In this document: in pieces, positions 1 to 7,685 of the stretch
Position numbering within the stretch: the stretch's first letter is position 1
Layout: the number at the start of each line of letters is the position of its first letter
Assembly (NCBI RefSeq): GCF_006968745.1
Contig: NZ_CP030118.1
Span: forward strand, 5,267,943-5,331,942
Origin: Brasilonema sennae CENA114
GTDB taxonomy: Bacteria; Cyanobacteriota; Cyanobacteriia; Cyanobacteriales; Nostocaceae
Reading direction: 5' to 3'
DNA length: 64,000 nt
Notes under the pieces: generated by a model
What the model saw: the letters and a program-made list of their open reading frames with translations, nothing else
What the model was told of the DNA's origin: nothing
Database searches by the model: none
Position numbers and translations under genes: made by a program

Positions 1-96
1 TTTTCCTTATCTGCTTGGTGTTAAGCAAAAAATGTGATGTGGTAGGAGCAAGTCTGGTCAATACACTGTCAATAGTTAGCCGATGACTAAACAACA

Positions 97-909
97 ATGA
101 TTTATCAAACTTATCTCCCGCAATCGCTCCTCTCACAGTTCATAGAATTTTTCTGGATGAGGGAAGGTGAGCATTTATCAGCAGTACAAACCCGCTTGCT
201 GCCAATGGGGATGATGGAATTAGTCATTAATCTCCACGAGGACAGCATTCCACTATTTGATCGTCAGAGTCGAGTTCAACGCGGTAGCACCAATGGTACA
301 ATGCTTTGCGGCACACATTCTGAAAATTTTATTGCCCAGGTCGATCGCAAAATATCTGTGATGGGTGTACATTTTAGACCCGGAGGAGGGACTGCATTCT
401 TTGGACTACCTGCTGGTGAACTCCATAATGAAAATATTTCATTGGATGAACTGTGGCAAGGTCATGCCGCAGAATTGCGTGATCGCTTGTTAAAAACGTC
501 CTTGAAAAACCGATTTTCTGTATTAGAACGGTTTTTGATGCAGATGCTGCGCTCGCCTGCTCTCCATCCTGCTGTCGATTTTGCAGTGCAGCAGTTTCAG
601 CGATCCACGCTGCCAACCGTTCGAGCTGTAACCGATCAAATCGGATTTAGTACCCGCCATTTCAACCAACTCTTTCGGGATCAAGTCGGGTTAACGCCAA
701 AGCTGTTTTGTCGCATTCAGCGGTTTCAGCAAGTCCTGAATCTGCTGGCTCTTAAAAACCAAGTTAACTGGATGGATATTGTTTTTACCTGTGGCTATTT
801 CGACCAAGCACACTTGATTCACGAGTTTCGGGCATTCGCGGATTGCACACCAACGGAATATTTATCACGACGAGGCTTTCATCCTTGCCATGTGGAGTTG
901 CCCCATTGA
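97..909 (+). CDS. AraC-family transcriptional regulator
   Basis: This 270-residue protein is probably a DNA-binding transcription regulator. The C-terminal third (about residues 165-260) has the double helix-turn-helix pattern of AraC/HTH_18 proteins, with a segment reading IGFSTRHFNQLFRDQVGLTPK and the typical F..CGYFDQAHLIHEFRAF ending. The N-terminal 150 residues resemble the sensor domain often annotated as DUF6597, with the motif MGVHFRPGG. It heads a run of small + strand genes (VOC, DUF6463-like, GFA, GNAT) and may control some of them, but that is inference from position only. The ligand is unknown. The ATG is preceded by no strong ribosome binding site. Confidence 0.9.
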   Translation: MIYQTYLPQSLLSQFIEFFWMREGEHLSAVQTRLLPMGMMELVINLHEDSIPLFDRQSRVQRGSTNGTMLCGTHSENFIAQVDRKISVMGVHFRPGGGTAFFGLPAGELHNENISLDELWQGHAAELRDRLLKTSLKNRFSVLERFLMQMLRSPALHPAVDFAVQQFQRSTLPTVRAVTDQIGFSTRHFNQLFRDQVGLTPKLFCRIQRFQQVLNLLALKNQVNWMDIVFTCGYFDQAHLIHEFRAFADCTPTEYLSRRGFHPCHVELPH

Positions 910-988
910 GGTCATTTTTTTACAATTATTGGGTCTAGGGAGTATGTCATGCTCACATAAACTACCCAAGTAGAGTTACCGAAATCTC

Positions 989-1390
989 ATGGAAATTACA
1001 GCTTCAGCGCTTTCACTCAATGTTGATGATGTGATGGCATCGGCAATGTTCGTCAAGCAACATTTTGGCTTCCATGAAGAAATGTCAGCCGAGGGCTTTA
1101 TCTCTCTCTCCAGACCAGATGCTGGTTTCAATCTAATCTTTCTTCAAACTGGACTGGCAAGCTTCAAACCTATCCATATGCGAGGACATCGAGCGGACGG
1201 TCTGCTTATTGTCTTTGTGGTCGATGACATCGATCAAGAATACATGCGAATCCAAACAGAAGGTGTACCCATTACAACTGCGATCGAGACCGAACCTTGG
1301 GGAGAGAGATTCTTTCAGGTGACAGATCCGAATGGTGTCGTCATTCAACTCGTGCAGTGGGTTACTGAAAACACAGGAGAACCAAAATGA
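989..1390 (+). CDS. VOC (glyoxalase/bleomycin-resistance-like) family protein
   Basis: This 133-residue protein has the betaalphabetabetabeta pattern of the vicinal oxygen chelate superfamily. It starts with a strand leading into DVMASAMFVKQHFGF and ends with WGERFFQVTDPNGVVIQLVQW, the usual C-terminal signature of glyoxalase-like domains. Members are metal-dependent lyases, dioxygenases or drug-binding proteins, and the substrate cannot be told from sequence. Its stop overlaps the next start (ATGA-type overlap at 1387-1390), so the two are translationally coupled. Such proteins are common passengers of gene-cassette regions, which fits the neighbourhood. Confidence 0.85.
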   Translation: MEITASALSLNVDDVMASAMFVKQHFGFHEEMSAEGFISLSRPDAGFNLIFLQTGLASFKPIHMRGHRADGLLIVFVVDDIDQEYMRIQTEGVPITTAIETEPWGERFFQVTDPNGVVIQLVQWVTENTGEPK

Positions 1391-1773
1391 AAAAAATCAA
1401 CGGTCTTGCTCTGATTATGATTGGATTATTGCACAGTGCGATCGCATTAGGAATACCAGGAGCATTGGGATTTAGTGGAATTTGGCAGGAAATAATGGGT
1501 ATTGGTGTGCTTGATGCTGTCAAATCGAATCAGCTTCGTATCTGGGGATACTACTGGTTCCTTGTGCCAGGATTCTTGATGATTCTTTATGGTTTTCTGT
1601 GCCATTGGATTGAAAATCAGTTGAATCTACCATTACCAGCATTTGTAGGTTGGGGACTATTCATAGTTTCCTGTTTTTGCATTCTACTGGATATTGATAC
1701 GGGGTTCTGGCTGGTGTTGCTCGTTGCAGTGAATGCGATCGCAACATCACGACCTGCAAAAGTGGAAGGATAG
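1387..1773 (+). CDS. Small four-helix membrane protein, DUF6463-like
   Basis: This 128-residue protein is strongly hydrophobic and has four predicted membrane segments (about residues 5-25, 50-70, 83-100 and 103-120). The motifs GLLHSAIALGIP near the start and YYWFLVPGFLMILYG in the middle match the small integral membrane proteins annotated as DUF6463. No enzymatic function is known. It overlaps the stop of the VOC gene by four bases, so both are probably on one transcript. GCGATCGC (HIP1) octamers occur inside the gene, for example at 1735-1742, which indicates long residence in a cyanobacterial genome. Confidence 0.75.
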   Translation: MKKINGLALIMIGLLHSAIALGIPGALGFSGIWQEIMGIGVLDAVKSNQLRIWGYYWFLVPGFLMILYGFLCHWIENQLNLPLPAFVGWGLFIVSCFCILLDIDTGFWLVLLVAVNAIATSRPAKVEG

Positions 1774-1836
1774 CGTGATGGCAGTCATTGAGCATAAGTT
1801 AGTAGGTGACAAGGTTAGGTTTTTGGGAGATTAGGA

Positions 1837-2293
1837 ATGAAAGTACCTTTTACGGGTGGTTGTCTGTGTGGAGCTATCCGCGACGAATGTTCGGCAGAGC
1901 CAATTGTCATGGGCAATTGCCATTGTCGCGATTGCCAGCGGGCAACTGGTAGCGCATTTGCGGCGGCGCTCCTTGTCCCGCGCAATGCCGTCACAATCGC
2001 TCTTCGAAGTTAAATATTACGAGGTTATCGGCGATAGTGGAGCCACAGTCGGTCGGGGATTTTGTCCCAACTGTGGTTCTCGATTGTTTAGCAAACCGCA
2101 GAATCCCGAAGTAATGGGCATTCTTGCAGGCAGCCTTGATGAGCCAGGTGAGTTTCAACCTCGGATTGATTTTTATACAGCGAGCGCACAACCGTGGGAT
2201 TATATGAACCCAGATTTGCCGAAGTTTGCTAAGGTACCGCCACCGGAAACTGTTATAGCAATGCGCGATCGTAAGCGGACGAGGCTTGTGTAG
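1837..2293 (+). pseudogene. GFA-family (glutathione-dependent formaldehyde-activating-like) gene, frameshifted
   Basis: Reading from ATG 1837 (RBS-like AGGA just before it) gives a GFA-domain start: TGGCLCGAIR, then NCHCRDCQRATGSAFAAALLVP, with the zinc-binding cysteines. That frame runs into TAA near 2010. The rest of the domain (EVKYYEVIGDSGATVGRGFC, PNCGSRLFSK, up to DLPKFAKVPP) continues in the next frame to the stop at 2291-2293. A single-base insertion around 1990-2008 would explain this. The gene is therefore either a recent pseudogene or carries a sequencing error. GFA proteins are CENP-V-like zinc proteins whose real substrates are mostly unknown. The stop overlaps the start of the GNAT gene. 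Confidence 0.8.
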
Positions 2294-2811
2294 TGATGAT
2301 TAATCTACGCCCTGCCACCCCTGCTGACTTGAACCTGCTGCAACATTGGGATCAACAACCTCATGTCATTGCCGCAGATCCCAACGATGATTGGTATTGG
2401 GAGGTAGAACTGAGTCGCAATCCTGACTGGAGAGAACAACTAATTGCCCAGATCAAGGGTCGTCCCATTGGATTTGTCCAAATTATCGATCCAGCGCGTG
2501 AGGAAAGCCGTTATTGGGGCGATGTTGCACCGGATCTTCGTGCCATTGATATCTGGATTGGGGAAGAAACAGATTTGGGCAAAGGCTACGGCACAAGAAT
2601 GATGCAGCTTGCCCTAGCTCGATGTTTTGCCGACCCGCGTGTGACGACTGTCCTCATCGATCCACTTGCCAGCAATACTCGCGCTCACCGCTTCTATGAA
2701 CGTCTTGGCTTCCAATTTGTGGAACCACGAAGGTTTGGCGACGATGACTGTTTTGTTTATTGCCTGAACCGAGCAGATTGGCATCCTGAAAACACGATCA
2801 CATCGCGGTAG
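2293..2811 (+). CDS. GNAT acetyltransferase, aminoglycoside 6'-N-acetyltransferase-like
   Basis: This 172-residue protein transfers an acetyl group from acetyl-CoA. The acetyl-CoA loop reads LGKGYGTRMMQLAL (about residues 97-110), and the C-terminal part has SNTRAHRFYERLGF, both classic GNAT motifs. The pattern IDIWIGEETDLGKGYGT and the IDPLASN strand recall AAC(6')-Ib-type enzymes more than RimI-type protein acetylases, so an aminoglycoside-like substrate is plausible but unproven. Translation could start at GTG 2293 or ATG 2296; both overlap or abut the GFA stop. The downstream 90 bases contain a cyanobacterial dispersed palindromic repeat, followed by an attC-like site. Confidence 0.85.
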   Translation: MMINLRPATPADLNLLQHWDQQPHVIAADPNDDWYWEVELSRNPDWREQLIAQIKGRPIGFVQIIDPAREESRYWGDVAPDLRAIDIWIGEETDLGKGYGTRMMQLALARCFADPRVTTVLIDPLASNTRAHRFYERLGFQFVEPRRFGDDDCFVYCLNRADWHPENTITSR

Positions 2812-2899
2812 CCGCAGCTAGTGAGCGATACCTTCTCCTGTCGGAGACGCTTTGCGTAGCTTGCTTCCCCGCAGGGGTACGCCACACTTCGTGAACGCC

Positions 2900-2988
2900 G
2901 CATAACAACGCCGATGCACACCGACCGTCGAGAGTTGATCGGTTATGATGCAAAGGTGATCTGCGGTGGGTGATGGGCACCGTTAGGC
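2900..2988 (+). other. attC-like recombination site (putative), upstream of the DHFR-like gene
   Basis: An 89-base imperfect palindrome begins with GCATAAC (one mismatch to the R'' consensus RYYYAAC) and ends with GTTAGGC (a perfect match to R' GTTRRRY). The inner arms are also complementary: left CGCCGATGCACACCGACCG against the reverse complement of the right arm, CGGTGCCCATCACCCACCG, with unpaired bases on one side as in integron attC sites. It lies between the GNAT and DHFR-like genes. This is pattern recognition only; a covariance-model search for attC sites would be decisive. Confidence 0.55.
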
Positions 2989-3022
2989 GCTTGAAGTTAT
3001 ATTTAGGAGTTGCATACAACAA

Positions 3023-3595
3023 ATGAAAACTCAGTACTTCACAGCGACAAGTCTTGATGGCTTCATTGCTACTGAGAATGACTCACTAGATTGGCTGTTT
3101 CCGCTTGGTGACCTGAATGACTCCAGCTATTCAGAGTTCATTTCAGATGTGGGTGCGTTGGCAATGGGATCAGCAACTTACGAGTGGATGGTACGCAACG
3201 CCCAAAAGGTTGCCACTGAGACTGGCTTTGCGTGGCCATACACTCAGCCAGCCTGGATATTCTCTAGTCGCAAGCTTCCAATAATCGAAGGTGCAAACAT
3301 CCGATTCGTCAATGGAGATGTGCACCACGCCCACGCTGAAATGCGAGCTGCTGCTGGTACCAAAAACATCTGGATAGTTGGAGGCGGAGATCTGGCTGGT
3401 CAGTTCTACGATGCTGGTTTACTGGATGAGCTTATCATCCAGGTTGGCTCAGCCACCCTCGGCAAGGGGAAGCCGCTATTCCCTCGCAGAGTGCTAAGCC
3501 CAGTTCTGCGCCTAGTGTCTGTTCATCAGATGGGTGCTGGCATGGCTGAGTTGCGCTATGAAGTACACAAAGGCGGTGTGAGTGGAGCCGCCTAA
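3023..3595 (+). CDS. Dihydrofolate-reductase-family protein (RibD C-terminal fold)
   Basis: This 190-residue protein has the NADPH-binding fold shared by DHFR and RibD C-terminal reductases. It starts YFTATSLDGFIATENDSLDW, has MGSATYEWM near residue 50, and carries the glycine-rich IWIVGGGDLAGQFYDAGLLD near residue 115, followed by LGKGKPLFP. This subfamily is usually called 'dihydrofolate reductase family protein'; many members reduce pterin- or flavin-precursor-like compounds, and true folate activity is not assured. The stop codon TAA at 3593-3595 lies inside GCCTAAC, the R'' box of an attC-like site, as in integron cassettes. A second attC-like site lies just upstream. Confidence 0.88.
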   Translation: MKTQYFTATSLDGFIATENDSLDWLFPLGDLNDSSYSEFISDVGALAMGSATYEWMVRNAQKVATETGFAWPYTQPAWIFSSRKLPIIEGANIRFVNGDVHHAHAEMRAAAGTKNIWIVGGGDLAGQFYDAGLLDELIIQVGSATLGKGKPLFPRRVLSPVLRLVSVHQMGAGMAELRYEVHKGGVSGAA

Positions 3596-3673
3596 CAATT
3601 GCAATGCAGCGAACTGTTGAAGATCCTGGTTGTGATGCAGAGGCTGTTTGTCGCCGCTGATTGCAACCGTAGT
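3590..3673 (+). other. attC-like recombination site (putative), downstream of the DHFR-like gene
   Basis: It begins with a perfect R'' box GCCTAAC (3590-3596) overlapping the stop codon of the preceding gene. The left arm TTGCAAT-G-CAGCG (3599-3611) pairs with the right arm CGCTG-ATTGCAA (3655-3666), leaving one extra G unpaired on the left strand, like the extrahelical base of attC sites. The expected R' box GTTRRRY is degraded to CCGTAGT near 3668-3673, so the site may no longer recombine. Confidence 0.55.
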
Positions 3674-3683
3674 ATGAATTGCT

Positions 3684-3692
3684 AAAGGAGGG
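3684..3692 (+). promoter_or_regulatory. Strong Shine-Dalgarno before rph
   Basis: AAAGGAGGG lies six bases before ATG 3699. It is the strongest ribosome binding site noticed in the window and is of the kind typical of low-GC Gram-positive genes. It fixes the start of rph. Confidence 0.8.
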
Positions 3693-3698
3693 AAACTG

Positions 3699-6317
3699 AT
3701 GAGTTCATTTGTGCTTTGTCTTCAAGATGTTGATAAAACAAAACTCACGGTTGTTGGGGGTAAAGGCGCAAACCTGGGGGAGCTTTCCAAGATTGAAGGA
3801 ATCCGCGTACCGGATGGCTTCTGTATTTCTACTGAAGCTTTTAAAAGAATCATTGGGGAAACGTCGTCGATTAACGAATTACTTGATCAGTTATCGCTTC
3901 TAAAGGTGGAAGACCGGCATAAAATCGGTGAACTTAGCGGTGAGATTCGCAGGGTCATTGAAGGGATAGCCATTCCTCAAGACATTAATGAAGAGATCAC
4001 CCGCCTCCTCTCCAGGCTTGATGAAAAAAACGCCTATGCAGTACGATCCAGCGCAACTGCAGAGGATTTACCAACGGCTTCCTTTGCCGGTCAGCAGGAT
4101 ACATATTTGAACATTATCACAAAGGAGGCAATCCTAAAGCATATCAGCAAGTGCTGGGCATCGCTATTTACCGAGAGGGCAGTAATTTACCGCCTTCAAA
4201 ACGGCTTCGACCACCGTAAAGTCCACCTGTCTGTGGTTGTTCAGAAGATGGTCTTTCCGCAGGTGGCAGGAATTTTGTTTACTGCCGATCCCGTCACTTC
4301 TAATAGGAAGGTGTTATCCATTGATGCCAGCTTCGGACTTGGTGAGGCCATGGTCTCCGGCCTGGTGAATGCTGATATCTATAAAGTGTGTAACGGCAAG
4401 GTTATCGATAAGAAGATATCCACCAAGAAGCTGGCTATTTATGCCTTAAAAGATGGCGGTACGAAAGAACAGGAGATTGAGCAACAGAGACAGAACAGGC
4501 AAGCGCTGACGGATGAGCAGATTGTACAGCTTGAGCGCATAGGCAGAAAGATCGAAGAACATTTCGGCCGCCCCCAGGACATCGAATGGTGTTTGGTTGA
4601 TGATACATTTTATATTGTCCAGAGTCGGCCAATCACTACTTTATACCCGATCCCTGAAGCGAATGATCAGGAAAATCACGTTTATGTATCTGTTGGTCAT
4701 CAACAAATGATGACCGACCCCATGAAGCCATTGGGATTGTCTTTATTCCAGTTAACAGCTGCCCGACCCATGTATAAAGCTGGTGGAAGGTTGTTTGTTG
4801 ATGTCAGCCAGGATCTGGCTTCTCCTGCCGGAAGAGAGGTTCTAGTAAATGTTCTGGGAAAATCCGATCCGCTCGTAAGAGACGCACTGACGACCATCTT
4901 AGAGCGAGGAGATTTTATAACGTCGTCGCCAGACGATGAGACAGAACCGAGTCCCGGTAGTAGTAATAAAGGTATGTCGCCTGCGGCCTTTCAAGTGCAG
5001 CTCGAAAACGATCCGACGATCGTTTCTGATTTGATTAAGGACAGCCAAGCATTGATTGAAACGTTAAAGCATGACATCCAGGCGAAGTCAGGCGTGGATC
5101 TGATAGACTTTATCCTGGAAGACAGACTGAAGCTAAGGCAGAGTTTATCTTATCCGAAAAGTTTTGGTGCGATTATGACTGGCATGAATGCTGCATCATG
5201 GATCAATGAAAAAATGATGGAGTGGTTGGGTGAGAAAAATGTAGCGGACACGCTTTCTCAGTCTGCGCCAAACAATATTACGTCGGAAATGGGGCTGGCG
5301 CTGTTGGATGTCGCAGATGCGATTCGTCCGTATCCGGAAGTCATTGAGTATTTGCAGCACGTAAAAGATGACAGCTTTCTGGACGAGCTGGCTAAGTTTG
5401 ATGGTGGACAAGAAGCCCGAGACGCTATCCGTGCTTATCTTGACAAATACGGAATGCGCTGTGTCGGAGAAATCGATATCACGAAAACCCGTTGGAGCGA
5501 AAAACCAACGACACTTGTCCCCATCATTCTCAGTAATATCAAGAATTTCGAGCCCAATGCCAGCAAGCGGAAATTTGAGCAAGGGCACCAGGAAGCTCTG
5601 AAAAAAGAACAAGAGCTGTTGGAACGATTGAAGCAATTGCCGGATGGTGAACAAAAAGCCGAAGAAACAAAACAACAGATCAGCCTGCTCCGAAACTTCA
5701 TCGGCTATCGCGAGTATCCAAAGTACGGCATGGTCAATCGCTACTTCATTTATAAGCAGGCTCTTCTGAAAGAAGCCGAACGACTCGTACAAGCCGACGT
5801 TATTCATGAAAAAGAAGATATATACTATCTCACGTTTGAAGAACTTCGCGAAGTTGTACGCACAAATAAACTGGATGACCAGATCATCAGCAAACGAAAA
5901 GACGAGTTCAAATTATATGAAAAACTAACTCCCCCACGTGTTATCACGTCTGATGGTGAAATCATTGCAGGTCGGTACAAACGAGAAAATCTCCCTGCCG
6001 AAGCTATTATAGGTCTACCTGTTTCCTCCGGAGTTATAGAGGGACGAGCACGTGTCATCTTAAACATGGAAGATGCTGATCTAGAAGATGGAGATATATT
6101 AGTCACCTCCTTTACTGACCCTAGCTGGACACCATTGTTTGTATCCATAAAAGGCCTAGTCACCGAAGTTGGTGGACTGATGACCCATGGAGCAGTTATC
6201 GCACGTGAATATGGCTTACCAGCAGTTGTCGGAGTAGAAAGTGCTACCAAACTGATCAATGACGGACAGAGAATTCGGGTTAATGGAACGGAAGGCTATG
6301 TAGAAATCCTATATTAA
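3699..6317 (+). CDS. rph: Rifampicin phosphotransferase
   Basis: This 872-residue dikinase inactivates rifamycins by moving the beta-phosphate of ATP to the antibiotic. All three Rph parts are present. The N-terminal ATP-grasp domain has VVGGKGANLGELS, AVRSSATAEDLPTASFAGQ and DIEWCLVDDTFYIVQSRPIT (to about residue 310). A long rifamycin-binding domain follows (about 330-755, with HQQMMTDPMKPLGLS). The C-terminal phosphohistidine domain has LMTHGAVIAREYGLPAVVG, with the catalytic His at about residue 830. Length and sequence closely match my memory of the Listeria enzyme (about 865 residues); PEP synthase is shorter and differs in its ending. It follows attC-like remnants and has a Gram-positive-style RBS, so horizontal acquisition is likely. 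No rifamycin-responsive promoter element was seen. Confidence 0.93.
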   Translation: MSSFVLCLQDVDKTKLTVVGGKGANLGELSKIEGIRVPDGFCISTEAFKRIIGETSSINELLDQLSLLKVEDRHKIGELSGEIRRVIEGIAIPQDINEEITRLLSRLDEKNAYAVRSSATAEDLPTASFAGQQDTYLNIITKEAILKHISKCWASLFTERAVIYRLQNGFDHRKVHLSVVVQKMVFPQVAGILFTADPVTSNRKVLSIDASFGLGEAMVSGLVNADIYKVCNGKVIDKKISTKKLAIYALKDGGTKEQEIEQQRQNRQALTDEQIVQLERIGRKIEEHFGRPQDIEWCLVDDTFYIVQSRPITTLYPIPEANDQENHVYVSVGHQQMMTDPMKPLGLSLFQLTAARPMYKAGGRLFVDVSQDLASPAGREVLVNVLGKSDPLVRDALTTILERGDFITSSPDDETEPSPGSSNKGMSPAAFQVQLENDPTIVSDLIKDSQALIETLKHDIQAKSGVDLIDFILEDRLKLRQSLSYPKSFGAIMTGMNAASWINEKMMEWLGEKNVADTLSQSAPNNITSEMGLALLDVADAIRPYPEVIEYLQHVKDDSFLDELAKFDGGQEARDAIRAYLDKYGMRCVGEIDITKTRWSEKPTTLVPIILSNIKNFEPNASKRKFEQGHQEALKKEQELLERLKQLPDGEQKAEETKQQISLLRNFIGYREYPKYGMVNRYFIYKQALLKEAERLVQADVIHEKEDIYYLTFEELREVVRTNKLDDQIISKRKDEFKLYEKLTPPRVITSDGEIIAGRYKRENLPAEAIIGLPVSSGVIEGRARVILNMEDADLEDGDILVTSFTDPSWTPLFVSIKGLVTEVGGLMTHGAVIAREYGLPAVVGVESATKLINDGQRIRVNGTEGYVEILY

Positions 6318-6462
6318 TATGAGTACGGTCAAAGTACCAAAGCCATCAACTTGCGTAAAATCCACACCACTAATACGGTACAAGTGAGTACGCAAATCAA
6401 ATTGGGGAGCATTTCCTGGTTGCTTTTTGCCGTGTACCTCACGCTCAATGAAAAGCGCTATA

Positions 6463-6509
6463 TATAGTAGTTATCGTTTGGATACTGCATCCAAACGATA
6501 ACTACTATA
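6463..6509. terminator. 21-bp perfect inverted repeat between convergent genes
   Basis: Arms 6463-6483 and 6489-6509 are perfectly complementary around the five-base loop ACTGC. The right arm overlaps the stop codon of the minus-strand HAD gene, and rph converges from the left. No U tract follows on either strand, so it could be a bidirectional transcription stop or simply a protective 3' stem. Confidence 0.5.
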
Positions 6510-7278
6510 AAATCATTCGCGCCAACTCACAAAAACCCTCTCCTTCAGCAGCCGAAGTCATGTATACAGGGTGATGCTGAAGTTGATTTGCATACTCCAG
6601 CACATTTGCCACACCTACAGACAGTGGAAAATAACGGTGATCAAATAAACTTTCATCGTTAGGACTATCGCCAACTGTCACAACTTGTTCTGGAGTATTG
6701 TACTCAGGAAAGTATTCTTGCAACACCTGTAATAACCCATTTGCCTTGTCTTGTCCCAGAGGTTTGATGTGACACTGTACGTTACTGTAGGTAAAACCCC
6801 AACCCATTTCCTGACATAGATGACTCAGGGTTTTGAGTTCATCTATGCTTAAAGATTGCACATCAAATGTCCAATCAGTCACGCGAAATCGATTATCCGC
6901 AGATTCTTGGATCTGGGGACATTGAGTTTGTAATTGTTGAAAAGCCGATGCCAAATTTTGACGATGTGCTATTAAGTCAGGAATGGGTGTTAAAGTAACT
7001 GGTTTGTCACTTCCACCCAAGAAAAACAAACCACCGTTTTCAGCGACAGCACCAACAATGGGCAGATAATACGCTAAACCACTTACCCAACCAGCACTCC
7101 GTCCGGTAATAATCACCACCTTGATACCAGCAGTTGCTAAATCCTGCAAACTTTGTAATAGTTCGCTGGTAAATTTTCCTTTCCTGGTCAGGGTACCATC
7201 CATATCCGTAGCGACCAGACGAACATTGCTAAAGCATTGAGTCGATGAAACCTCAGACAAGGGCAGGAGTCTGTGCAT
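6505..7278 (-). CDS. HAD-superfamily phosphatase (Cof/SPP-like)
   Basis: This 257-residue protein belongs to the type IIB haloacid dehalogenase phosphatases. The nucleophile motif ATDMDGTLTRKG is at residues 22-33. Motif II is VVIITGRSAGW (about 55), and the C-terminal metal site is VVTVGDSPNDESLFD (about 200-214). The cap domain lies between. Relatives include sucrose-6-phosphate, mannosyl-3-phosphoglycerate and sugar phosphatases; the sequence does not decide the substrate. It is monocistronic, with the 21-bp inverted repeat overlapping its stop. The start could be a few codons later, since the conserved part begins at about residue 18. Confidence 0.88.
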   Translation of the reverse strand: MHRLLPLSEVSSTQCFSNVRLVATDMDGTLTRKGKFTSELLQSLQDLATAGIKVVIITGRSAGWVSGLAYYLPIVGAVAENGGLFFLGGSDKPVTLTPIPDLIAHRQNLASAFQQLQTQCPQIQESADNRFRVTDWTFDVQSLSIDELKTLSHLCQEMGWGFTYSNVQCHIKPLGQDKANGLLQVLQEYFPEYNTPEQVVTVGDSPNDESLFDHRYFPLSVGVANVLEYANQLQHHPVYMTSAAEGEGFCELARMIL

Positions 7279-7411
7279 AAAAGTTTAGCAAAAAGCTGTC
7301 AAACACTAATTTACAGCAAGATGGCACACGGGCGTCCCCAAACATTCAGGCATTCAAAATTTTTTTAATTTATAATGCGTCAATTCCCCGGAAGGGGGTT
7401 GACTAAGAAAG

Positions 7412-7443
7412 GGGTGTAGGGGTGAAGGGGTGTAAGGGTGTAG
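7412..7443 (+). repeat. Octamer tandem array GGGTGTAG
   Basis: Four imperfect copies of GGGTGTAG (7412-7419, 7420-7427, 7428-7435, 7436-7443). The reverse complement of the same unit is repeated at 7653-7684, so the two arrays could pair across about 210 bases. Confidence 0.85.
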
Positions 7444-7652
7444 GGGAAAACAGAGAATTTTCCAGCGTGGTACACCGCTACCCCGAAACAAACGGGTACA
7501 AGCCCCCACTAAATCTTTGATTTAGTGGTCAATAAGATGGTGGTGGATCCAACCCCCCACCAATTACTCTCCCTACAACGCCAGGTGCTATCTCCCAAGG
7601 GGAGACGCCAAAGGCGAACAAGTCGGGAAACCCGCCCAACGCACTGGCTCCC

Positions 7653-7684
7653 CTTACACCCTTACACCCTTACACCCTTACACC
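7653..7684 (+). repeat. Octamer tandem array CTTACACC
   Basis: Four perfect copies of CTTACACC end two bases before the devA stop codon. They are the complement of the 7412-7443 array. The stretch between the arrays (7444-7652) has no gene; it holds cyanobacterial palindromic fragments such as CTCCCCAAGGGGAGA-like sequences. Confidence 0.85.
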
Positions 7685-7685
7685 C

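Noticed and set aside
5196..5807. 203-codon open frame on the minus strand inside rph
   Set aside because: It is the antisense shadow of a well-supported gene, has no ribosome site and its translation shows no protein family pattern.
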